DNA from: Candidatus Poseidoniales archaeon
Lineage (GTDB): Archaea; Thermoplasmatota; Poseidoniia; Poseidoniales; Poseidoniaceae
DNA: 6,921 bases
Direction: 5' to 3'
Assembly: GCA_003602665.1 (NCBI GenBank)
Contig: QQSG01000066.1
Coordinates: forward strand, 1-6,921
Under the pieces are notes generated by a model, which had not been told where the DNA came from, did no database searches, and saw only the letters and a list, made by a program, of their open reading frames with translations. The position numbers and the translations under genes are program-made. The first letter of the stretch is position 1. Every line of letters begins with the position of its first letter. This document shows positions 1 to 4,876 of this stretch, one piece after another.

Positions 1-451
1 TTCCTGAATAGTTAACGTATACATTGTAAAAGGTTGCAATGCCTTGCCCACTGTTGGATAAACCGTTCATTGTTATCGTGCGATTGGCCAGTTCAAATTG
101 TTCATATTCGTTGTGTAGAATCAGAAGTTGCAGCGTGATTATCCCTGATGTGGAGGTGCCGTCGTTTCGTACTGTAACCTCAATATCCATTGGAGTCGAG
201 TTTACGGAGTCGGTGACGTACAATTCTGCAGGTCGGTTGAAATTTGGGATCGGGTGGTTTGAAGAAAACATCTTGAATTGATTTTCGTCAGCTACATTGG
301 AATATGTGATTGAAATTTCGACTGGCGTGATGTCAATCCCAGAGTTTTTTGCACTCAAAAAATTTGTTTCGGTATCGAGGATTGATGTATCTGATAGCGG
401 TTGAAACATCAAACAAATAAGAACAATCGTCGCAGATAGTCCTCGGCCCAT
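1..451 (-). CDS. Secreted protein with CARDB-like domain, C-terminus cut off by window edge
   Basis: An open frame of 150 codons starts at ATG 451 and runs without a stop off the left edge, so only the N-terminal part is visible. The first 20 or so residues (Arg3, then a hydrophobic run with LSATIVLICLMF) look like a Sec signal peptide. Residues about 85-125 resemble a CARDB-type beta-sandwich: a DIEVTVRNDGTS strand-turn followed by SGIITLQLLIL. Such domains are common in exported archaeal surface proteins. Three N-glycosylation sequons are visible (NST near 84, NRT near 123, NYS near 147), consistent with an extracellular location. A GGTGA ribosome binding site at 462-466 lies 10 bases before the start. 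The gene follows the two-helix membrane protein by 30 bases on the same strand, so the two are probably co-transcribed. The specific function is unknown. Confidence 0.75.
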   Translation of the reverse strand, partial: MGRGLSATIVLICLMFQPLSDTSILDTETNFLSAKNSGIDITPVEISITYSNVADENQFKMFSSNHPIPNFNRPAELYVTDSVNSTPMDIEVTVRNDGTSTSGIITLQLLILHNEYEQFELANRTITMNGLSNSGQGIATFYNVYVNYSG

Positions 452-461
452 ATTATGGTAT

Positions 462-466
462 TCACC
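462..466 (-). promoter_or_regulatory. Ribosome binding site of the partial surface gene
   Basis: The minus strand reads GAGGGTGA here, with GGTGA 10 bases before ATG 451. It matches the Shine-Dalgarno type seen at several other starts in the window and fixes the start of the edge gene. Confidence 0.5.
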
Positions 467-481
467 CTCGACGTATTTGAT

Positions 482-1303
482 TTATTCGTCAGCGGATTCT
501 GATTGAGCCAATCGGAGTTTTTCTTCCCTTTTCTTATCTTTTGCTCGTGCTGCAAAATAAACCGTAAAAGATGGAATAAGGACCATTGAAAAACAACCAA
601 CTACTGCAGCTAGTGCCCAGAGAAATTCTGTAGCGGCATCAATGGAATATACCTCAATGGATGAAAATTCTTCGTTGACAGTTTGGATTTGGATGACTGG
701 TTGGATTGATTTGTTGCCGGGTTCAAGAATTTGAATCAAAAGTTGCGTTGAACCATGAAGATAATCAATTTCTTTCCTAGCCTCCTCTTCAGCCTCTTGT
801 ATGTCGTCTGCGTACACAGTGCCATTTGATCGTCTTGCTGGATTGGTTGATGTCAGCGATCGCAATTCAATGCTCGATTCTTCAGCCTCTATCTCTATGG
901 TATCACTGAATTGACAATGCTCTGAGCATCTAAAGTCCACCTTTTCGCCATCAACTGTCACCTTGGCATCTTCTACTCCTAGGAATTGGTGGCTGTATAA
1001 TTTAGCAGTATTCGATAATTTTATGATAGCACCTGTGGCTAAATCATCGACTGTCATGTTTACCCAAGTTAGGTTTTGAGCATCAGTTTCAACGACAGCG
1101 GTCCAGTAGGTTTGATTGTTGATCACTTGTTTATCTAATTCTATTTCGTTAAATTCTGTATTTTTTGCATCCGTTTCGTAAATGTAGTAATTTGGCGAAA
1201 CGGTTGCCCCGTATACAGCATACGAGAGCATAAATATGAGTGTTAGCGATAGACCAATCAACGTTCGTAAGAGGTTGGGGTTCTGTGCTAGAGCCTTCTT
1301 CAT
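482..1303 (-). CDS. Two-helix membrane protein with large, sequon-rich external domain
   Basis: Not recognised as a named family. With the start at ATG 1303 it has 273 residues. A short basic N-terminus (MKKALAQNPN) is followed by a membrane helix at about 11-32, an external domain at about 33-226, a second helix at about 228-251, and a charged cytoplasmic tail rich in Lys, Arg and Glu. Five N-glycosylation sequons (Asn63, 77, 82, 160, 197) all lie between the helices, supporting an outside location. A Cys pair (Cys126 and Cys130, CSEHC) could form a disulfide or bind metal. An acidic helical stretch follows at about 166-181. The frame stays open up to ATG 1438, with in-frame ATGs at 1366, 1357 and 1330. 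I chose 1303 because it puts a normal signal-anchor at the N-terminus and leaves room for the divergent S19e promoter. No start has a clear ribosome binding site. It lies 30 bases upstream of the CARDB-like gene and may work with it in the cell envelope. Confidence 0.7.
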   Translation of the reverse strand: MKKALAQNPNLLRTLIGLSLTLIFMLSYAVYGATVSPNYYIYETDAKNTEFNEIELDKQVINNQTYWTAVVETDAQNLTWVNMTVDDLATGAIIKLSNTAKLYSHQFLGVEDAKVTVDGEKVDFRCSEHCQFSDTIEIEAEESSIELRSLTSTNPARRSNGTVYADDIQEAEEEARKEIDYLHGSTQLLIQILEPGNKSIQPVIQIQTVNEEFSSIEVYSIDAATEFLWALAAVVGCFSMVLIPSFTVYFAARAKDKKREEKLRLAQSESADE

Positions 1304-1389
1304 CAGTCTTGCCAGACACGCCTGATTCATGAAGACTTGCACTGGTCCAAAGGACATTATGCACATCGTTTTGAACAATGAATCGCCCG

Positions 1390-1402
1390 TTTTATTCAAA
1401 TA
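1390..1402 (+). promoter_or_regulatory. Possible TATA element for the ribosomal operon
   Basis: The stretch TTTTATTCAAATA lies 35-47 bases before the S19e start, in the gap between the divergent membrane-protein gene and the ribosomal operon. Its AT-richness and distance would suit an archaeal TATA box with a short leader. No clear BRE is visible, and the call rests on position and composition only. Confidence 0.3.
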
Positions 1403-1436
1403 GGGGAGACAAGTCGGAAGGTTGCTTGGTGTAGAC

Positions 1437-1931
1437 ATGACGACGTTTTATGATGTTCCTGCGAACTTTCTGATTCCAGCTGTTGCTGAACAATTGAAGA
1501 GCAATGCCTCGATTTCTATGCCTGAATGGGCTCAAGTCGTGAAAACTGGCTCCTCTCGTGAGCGTCCTCCAAGTCAAACGGACTGGTGGCACATCCGCGG
1601 AGCAGCAATGTTGCGTAAAATTGCACGACAAGGCCCAATCGGTGTAACTCTTCTTTCACAAGAGTACGGAGGCCGCAAAAATAACGGTTCAAAGCCAAAT
1701 ACACCCGGCGTTGGATCTCGCAAGGTCATTCGTGCAATTCTTCAACAACTCGAAGATGCTGGACTCGTCGCAACACAAGCAACACGAGTTATCGAACCAG
1801 AAAACAGAGAAGCAACTCAACTCTACTCTGGTCGTGTTATTACGCCAGCAGGTCACAAACTCTTGAACGAAGTTGCTCACGCAGTTCGACCTGATGTAGA
1901 AGCAGAATACCCAGGACTCGACAAGTACTGA
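1437..1931 (+). CDS. rps19e: Archaeal/eukaryotic-type small subunit ribosomal protein S19e
   Basis: This 164-residue protein matches the S19e family along its length. It begins MTTFYDVPANFLIPAVAEQLK and continues with PEWAQVVKTGSSRERPP, the DWWHIRGAAMLRKIA helix, the GPIGVTLLSQEYGGRKNNG loop and GSRKVIRAILQQLEDAGLV, all family signatures. S19e is a winged-helix protein of the small-subunit head, needed for late 40S maturation in eukaryotes, and is absent from Bacteria. The start is ATG 1437 because family members begin a few residues before YDVP. A TTG at 1422 would add only five unmatched residues. A weak GGTG lies at 1428-1431. It is the first gene of the ribosomal operon. The PDCD5 homologue follows after 23 bases. 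Codon use (CGT, CTC, GGT) suggests high expression. Confidence 0.95.
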   Translation: MTTFYDVPANFLIPAVAEQLKSNASISMPEWAQVVKTGSSRERPPSQTDWWHIRGAAMLRKIARQGPIGVTLLSQEYGGRKNNGSKPNTPGVGSRKVIRAILQQLEDAGLVATQATRVIEPENREATQLYSGRVITPAGHKLLNEVAHAVRPDVEAEYPGLDKY

Positions 1932-1944
1932 TTGGAAGTGAGTA

Positions 1945-1950
1945 GGTGAT
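1945..1950 (+). promoter_or_regulatory. Ribosome binding site of the PDCD5 gene
   Basis: GGTGAT lies four bases before ATG 1955. It favours that ATG over the in-frame GTG at 1946, which is itself part of this site. Confidence 0.6.
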
Positions 1951-1954
1951 TTCT

Positions 1955-2314
1955 ATGGTCGATAATACGTCTTCAGAACTTGAAGCATTTCGACTACGAC
2001 GTCAACAAGAACTTCAACAACAATTAGCACAACAAGCCAAGCAACAAGCAGATGCTGAAGTTGAATCCCAGGCAAAAGCTGTAGAGCAAAATGCTCTCGA
2101 TTCAGCCATGCGGACCATCCTTTCTCCCGAAGCCAGAGGGCGTTTGACAAATGTGTCATTGGTCGATCCATCTCGTGCTGAGTTGCTCAAGAAGCAACTC
2201 GTTTCTCTCCATCAAGAATCCAAAATCTCTGTGCCTGTTTCCGATGAGCAACTAAAGAGAATCCTAACCAACCTATCCAAGAGCCGCCGTAGTGCGTCTA
2301 TCCGTCGAATCTGA
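1955..2314 (+). CDS. PDCD5-family DNA-binding protein
   Basis: This 119-residue protein has the layout of the PDCD5 / archaeal MTH1615 family. An N-terminal Gln-rich helix (residues about 8-35, EAFRLRRQQELQQQLAQQA) is followed by the core ILSPEARGRLTNVSLVDPSRA, the SDEQLKRILTNLSK helix and a basic tail SRRSASIRRI. Family members are small helical-bundle proteins that bind DNA. Their role in Archaea is not settled, and the eukaryotic PDCD5 is linked to apoptosis and to chaperonin function. The position directly after S19e and before L39e and L31e is a common archaeal arrangement and suggests a link to translation or its regulation. The start at ATG 1955 is set by GGTGAT four bases upstream. 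The Gln-rich N-terminus is longer and more repetitive than I would expect, but still compatible with the family. Confidence 0.9.
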   Translation: MVDNTSSELEAFRLRRQQELQQQLAQQAKQQADAEVESQAKAVEQNALDSAMRTILSPEARGRLTNVSLVDPSRAELLKKQLVSLHQESKISVPVSDEQLKRILTNLSKSRRSASIRRI

Positions 2315-2330
2315 TGAGGGGTGCTCGAAC

Positions 2331-2486
2331 ATGTCAAAAAATAAACCAGCAGCAAAGAAAATTCGCCTCATGAAGGCAGGGAAGCAAAACCGACGTGTAC
2401 CCGTATGGGTCATGCTCAAGACCAACCGCGGCACAGTTTCGCATCCAAAGCGTCACCACTGGCGACGTAGCAAATTACAACGATGA
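2331..2486 (+). CDS. rpl39e: Large subunit ribosomal protein L39e
   Basis: This 51-residue, strongly basic protein has the exact usual length of L39e and the family core: NKPAAKKIRLMKAGKQNRRVP, then PVWVMLKTNR and the C-terminal HPKRHHWRRSKL. L39e lines the lower part of the peptide exit tunnel of the large subunit in Archaea and eukaryotes and is absent from Bacteria. ATG 2331 is chosen because it gives the family length. A GAGGGGTG ribosome binding site at 2316-2323 sits seven bases before it. The upstream in-frame ATG at 2292 lies inside the PDCD5 gene and would add 13 unrelated residues. It follows the PDCD5 stop by 16 bases. Its own stop is part of the next gene's ribosome binding site. 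Confidence 0.96.
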   Translation: MSKNKPAAKKIRLMKAGKQNRRVPVWVMLKTNRGTVSHPKRHHWRRSKLQR

Positions 2487-2492
2487 GGTGAT
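2485..2492 (+). promoter_or_regulatory. Ribosome binding site of L31e, overlapping the L39e stop
   Basis: GAGGTGAT shares its first two bases with the TGA stop of L39e and lies three bases before ATG 2496. It is a near-perfect complement of the archaeal 16S tail. The overlap with the stop makes translational coupling of L39e and L31e likely. Confidence 0.7.
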
Positions 2493-2495
2493 AAG

Positions 2496-2774
2496 ATGGC
2501 AAGAGCAGCAACATCCGAACTTATCGTACCACTTAGAAATGCATGGAACATTACACGCTACAAGCGTGCACCTCGTGCTATTCAAATCATTAAAGACCAA
2601 GTTATTCGTCATCTCAAAGTAACTCCAGAGGAAGAAATCTACATCGACCCCGAAGTGAATGAGAAAATCTGGGAACGTGGAATTGAAAACCCACCACGCA
2701 AGATCAAACTGACCGTCATTCGTCACGATGAACCTGACATCCCTATTGAAGTCAAATTGTACGTGGAGGCATAA
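2496..2774 (+). CDS. rpl31e: Large subunit ribosomal protein L31e
   Basis: This 92-residue protein matches L31e. It has the N-terminal ELIVPLRNAWNITRYKRAPR, the helix AIQIIKDQVIRHLKV, then IDPEVNEKIWERGIENPPRK and the C-terminal strand KIKLTVIRH. L31e sits near the peptide exit tunnel rim of the large subunit, close to L39e and to the binding sites of SRP and nascent-chain factors, and is found only in Archaea and eukaryotes. L39e-L31e pairs are a standard archaeal arrangement. In many euryarchaea eIF6 and L18a (LX) come next; here S17e follows instead, only two bases after the L31e stop. The length and start are normal for the family. Confidence 0.96.
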   Translation: MARAATSELIVPLRNAWNITRYKRAPRAIQIIKDQVIRHLKVTPEEEIYIDPEVNEKIWERGIENPPRKIKLTVIRHDEPDIPIEVKLYVEA

Positions 2775-2776
2775 GT

Positions 2777-2968
2777 ATGGGAAATATCCGACCAAGTTTT
2801 ATCAAAATTAGAGCCATTCGACTTGTTGAAGAACACGGTGAGAAATTTACTGATGACTTCGATCACAACAAATTGATGGTGTCCCAACTTACAGACGTAA
2901 GTACAAAGAAACTACGAAATTGGATTGCAGGCTACGTTACTCGTTACCGCCAACGTCGTACTGATTGA
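2777..2968 (+). CDS. rps17e: Small subunit ribosomal protein S17e
   Basis: This 63-residue protein fits the short archaeal form of S17e. It begins MGNIRPSFIKIRAIRLVEEH, then KFTDDFDHNKLMVSQLTDV, and ends with STKKLRNWIAGYVTRYRQ. The RN-x-IAGYVTR signature near residues 47-56 is typical, with Trp at a position that is usually Arg. S17e is a small three-helix protein of the small subunit, absent from Bacteria. GGAGG at 2765-2769, inside the end of L31e, lies seven bases before ATG 2777, so the gene is tightly linked to L31e. In many other archaea S17e lies apart from L31e, near amino-acid biosynthesis genes, so this linkage is less usual. Confidence 0.93.
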   Translation: MGNIRPSFIKIRAIRLVEEHGEKFTDDFDHNKLMVSQLTDVSTKKLRNWIAGYVTRYRQRRTD

Positions 2969-2982
2969 ACGGAGTCGGTTCT

Positions 2983-3204
2983 GTGCCCATTTGGGTTGAT
3001 TGGAATCGAACACCGGTATCTGTTCATGGGAACGATACTGAACAACTCGAGTTATTAATTCTACATTTGCGAAATCAACACAATGTGCGTCGTCGCTCAC
3101 TCGTTATGCCCGACCGAGAAACAGGTGGTTTTCTTTTTTTCATCTATCAAGCATGTAATCCGATGTGGATTGCAGAATTTATCAATTCAATGGAGGGTGA
3201 ATAA
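2983..3204 (+). CDS. Unrecognised 73-residue protein coupled to trmJ
   Basis: I do not recognise a family. From GTG 2983 the protein has 73 residues. A likely strand (PIWVDWN) is followed by a probable helix at about 18-33 (NDTEQLELLILHLRNQH), a basic turn RRR at 36-38, and a C-terminal half rich in aromatic residues (GGFLFFIYQACNPMWIAEF) with a single Cys at 58. It has no signal peptide and no clear membrane helix. GTG 2983 is preferred because GGAG at 2971-2974 lies eight bases upstream. A TTG at 2965 would overlap the S17e stop and has no visible binding site. Its stop TAA overlaps the trmJ ATG by one base, and the trmJ ribosome binding site lies within its last codons. It is too unlike L18a (LX), which often sits near L31e elsewhere, for me to call it that. 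A role in translation or RNA modification is only an inference from position. Confidence 0.7.
   Translation: MPIWVDWNRTPVSVHGNDTEQLELLILHLRNQHNVRRRSLVMPDRETGGFLFFIYQACNPMWIAEFINSMEGE
3129..3140 (+). terminator. Possible T-tract attenuator inside the unknown gene
   Basis: The plus strand reads TTTTCTTTTTTT, coding for part of a Gly-Phe-Leu-Phe-Phe stretch. Archaeal RNA polymerase can terminate at U-rich tracts without a hairpin. The site lies after the ribosomal genes and before trmJ, so partial termination here would lower trmJ relative to them. The protein sequence alone could also explain the tract. Confidence 0.25.
3192..3200 (+). promoter_or_regulatory. Ribosome binding site of trmJ
   Basis: GGAGGGTGA lies in the last codons of the unknown small gene, three bases before ATG 3204. 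Together with the TAATG stop-start overlap it points to translational coupling. Confidence 0.65.
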
Positions 3205-4040
3205 TGGGAGATCGAAGTGACTTGCCTCTTCCCTCATCTTCGTATGATCTTGTTATCGTCCTCGTAGGGGTTCAACACCCAGGTAATCTTGGTGCAGTTT
3301 GTAGGTCATTACTCAATCATGGTTACGATCGACTTCGATTGGTAAATCCAGTATGCAGTCCAGATGATATTGAAGCGAGAAATCGTGCTAAACATGCTGG
3401 AAGAATTTTAGATAATTGCGAAGTGTTTTCATCTTTTGATGCAGCAGTATCTGATTGTTCAGTTGTTGTGGGTACATCGGGAAAACGGGAAGTTGGTTCT
3501 AAAACTCAAATGCGTCATTTCGTGTATCCGTGGGAATTTTCTGATAGGGTATCTACTCAGACCGAATCAGTGGCTCTGGTGTTTGGCGAGGAAGGGAAAG
3601 GACTCGATGAAGAAGATTTGTTGAATTGTGATTATCTGGTAACCCTACCAACTTGGGAAGGATATCCAATAACTAATTTGAGTCATGCTGTCCACACGTT
3701 AACCTATGAATTACACCGGCACAGAGTCTTATTGAATCAAGGGAAAGATAAGGCCATGCCTTCTATTGTTCCACTTGAACGAGGAATATCCCCTGAACAA
3801 CGTGATGTACTTAGAAAAGCCATTATGGACATAGCGAGAAATCTCCCTGGTAGTGAAGAGAGAAAGAAATCGTTCAGCCATTCCATGATTCGAGCATTAC
3901 AGCGTTCTGGCCTCCTAAGAGACGAAGCAAACAGGATGATCGGTGGACTTGTTGATTCAGCAACAGCTCTTTCATTTGCCGCTGGAAATGATGACTGGCG
4001 AGCGTCTAGAAGACGTAAGGTAATCCGCGAAGAAGAATAA
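3204..4040 (+). CDS. trmJ: TrmJ-type SPOUT tRNA (cytidine/uridine-2'-O-)-methyltransferase
   Basis: This 278-residue protein has the three motifs of the SpoU/TrmH branch of SPOUT methyltransferases. Motif 1 is HPGNLGAVCRS at 25-35, with the conserved Asn28 and Arg34. Motif 2 is ALVFGEEGKGL at 124-134, followed by LNCDYLVTLPT. Motif 3 is PITNLSHAV at 155-163. Motifs 2 and 3 form the knotted SAM site, and the protein should work as a dimer. The early motif 1 and the helical, charged extension after about 185 fit TrmJ, which methylates the 2'-O of nucleotide 32 in tRNA; archaeal TrmJ is known mainly for C32. Motif 3 reads PITNLSHAV where PSLNLSHAV or similar is usual, a minor deviation. It is the last gene of the plus-strand operon. 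Its TAA stop abuts the convergent queD stop. Substrate nucleotide and tRNA set cannot be read from sequence. Confidence 0.85.
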   Translation: MGDRSDLPLPSSSYDLVIVLVGVQHPGNLGAVCRSLLNHGYDRLRLVNPVCSPDDIEARNRAKHAGRILDNCEVFSSFDAAVSDCSVVVGTSGKREVGSKTQMRHFVYPWEFSDRVSTQTESVALVFGEEGKGLDEEDLLNCDYLVTLPTWEGYPITNLSHAVHTLTYELHRHRVLLNQGKDKAMPSIVPLERGISPEQRDVLRKAIMDIARNLPGSEERKKSFSHSMIRALQRSGLLRDEANRMIGGLVDSATALSFAAGNDDWRASRRRKVIREEE

Positions 4041-4490
4041 CTAAGGCGTCCATGAGGCCCAACTTTTTGGTGTTTCACGAACATGCATTGCTACGAGTTT
4101 TAGTGCAGTTCCATACGAGTTCTTGATGTGCGGATCTACTTGTTCGAATGCCCATTTTGCTAAGTTTTCCGCAGTTGGAATAAATGGAACAACAAACGTT
4201 CTGTGTTCTGAATTGAGATGAGCTAATGCGAGTTTCGCCTCTTCATCACCTGAATATACGATGAAGGCATGATCGACTACATCGTGAATATATTCCATCA
4301 ATATCTGACTCACATCGGAGAAATCCATGACCATGCCCTCGTCACTTACCCCCGGAGTGTCTACAATATCCCCTTCTATCTCAGCCTCAAATCTGTATCG
4401 ATGACCATGGAAGTGTCTACATTTACTTTTATGATTTGGAACTCTATGGCCCGTATCAGTTTCAACATATCTTCGTATTCTTGTCGTCAT
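4041..4490 (-). CDS. queD: 6-carboxy-5,6,7,8-tetrahydropterin synthase QueD (PTPS family)
   Basis: QueD converts dihydroneopterin triphosphate to 6-carboxytetrahydropterin, the second step to preQ0. The 149-residue protein has all key residues of the family. Zinc ligands are His15 (TGHRV), His28 and His30 (FHGHRY); the catalytic Cys24 lies in KCRHFHGH; GMVMDFSDV is at 52-60; the Asp73-His74 pair is in VDHAF; PTAENLAKW follows, and Glu139 is in VRETPKSW. Presence of the Cys before HGH favours QueD over mammalian-type PTPS, where the Cys is placed differently, and the operon with queE and queC supports this. It starts at ATG 4490, overlapping the msrB stop in an ATGA, with an AGGTGA ribosome binding site at 4495-4500 inside msrB. 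It is the last gene of the operon. Its TAG stop directly touches the convergent trmJ stop. Confidence 0.93.
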   Translation of the reverse strand: MTTRIRRYVETDTGHRVPNHKSKCRHFHGHRYRFEAEIEGDIVDTPGVSDEGMVMDFSDVSQILMEYIHDVVDHAFIVYSGDEEAKLALAHLNSEHRTFVVPFIPTAENLAKWAFEQVDPHIKNSYGTALKLVAMHVRETPKSWASWTP

Positions 4491-4876
4491 TCTTTCACCT
4501 CAAAATTCATTGCAGCGCTATTAATGCAATATCGCTCGCCACCGTGTTTACTTGGACCGTCATTGAATACATGTCCCAAATGAGCATCACAGGTTCCACA
4601 ACGCACTTCTGTACGTACCATTCCGTGCGTTACATCAATGATTCGCGATATACACGCTTTTGAGTCTTCGGAATGAAAGGCCGGCCATCCACATCCAGAA
4701 TCAAATTTCATTTGATCCGTAAACAAGAGGGTTTTACATACAATACATGTGTAATTTCCTTTCCTTGCTTCTTTGTTTAATATGCCAGTAAAAGGTCGCT
4801 CTGTGCCATTTTGTTGTGTTACATGAAATGAAATATCAGACAACGATTCTATGTTTTTTTTCCAGTCATTACTCAT
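4487..4876 (-). CDS. msrB: Peptide methionine (R)-S-oxide reductase MsrB
   Basis: MsrB reduces the R-epimer of methionine sulfoxide in proteins. From ATG 4876 the protein has 129 residues and is complete. Zinc is bound by two CxxC pairs, Cys44/Cys47 (CIVC) and Cys93/Cys96 (CGTC). The GCGWPAF motif at 61-67 carries Cys62, a candidate resolving Cys. HLGHVFNDGP is at 99-108, and the catalytic Cys117 lies in RYCINSAAM. The start is set by GGTGAT at 4881-4886, four bases upstream; in-frame GTG 4885 and ATG 4882 lie in that site. The gene overlaps the queC end by eight bases and the queD start by four, so it is an integral part of the preQ0 operon although it has no known step in that pathway. It may protect proteins of this oxygen-exposed cell. 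It has no signal peptide, so it should act in the cytoplasm. Confidence 0.93.
   Translation of the reverse strand: MSNDWKKNIESLSDISFHVTQQNGTERPFTGILNKEARKGNYTCIVCKTLLFTDQMKFDSGCGWPAFHSEDSKACISRIIDVTHGMVRTEVRCGTCDAHLGHVFNDGPSKHGGERYCINSAAMNFEVKE

Noticed and set aside
39..281. Plus-strand open frame of 80 codons at the left edge
   Set aside because: It lies opposite the minus-strand CARDB-like gene, which has a signal peptide and a ribosome binding site. The plus frame shows no motif.
1304..1438. N-terminal extension of the two-helix membrane protein to ATG 1438
   Set aside because: It would place 45 residues with no visible motif before a normal signal-anchor, overlap the S19e start and remove the room for the S19e promoter. 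The upstream ATGs at 1330, 1357 and 1366 remain possible but have no ribosome binding site.
2475..2795. Minus-strand open frame of 106 codons
   Set aside because: It is antisense to L31e, a firmly identified gene, and its translation resembles no family.
2983..3204. The small gene after S17e as ribosomal protein L18a (LX)
   Set aside because: The length is similar and L18a often lies near L31e, but the sequence lacks the L18a pattern and is rich in aromatic residues in its second half.
3737..4084. Minus-strand open frame of 115 codons over the end of trmJ
   Set aside because: It lies opposite the trmJ C-terminus and partly over queD in another frame, with no motif and no ribosome binding site that I can see.
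4854..4861. Run of eight T on the plus strand as a terminator of the trmJ operon
   Set aside because: It lies about 800 bases after trmJ and codes, on the minus strand, for the Lys-Lys-Asn stretch near the msrB start. The protein sequence explains it.
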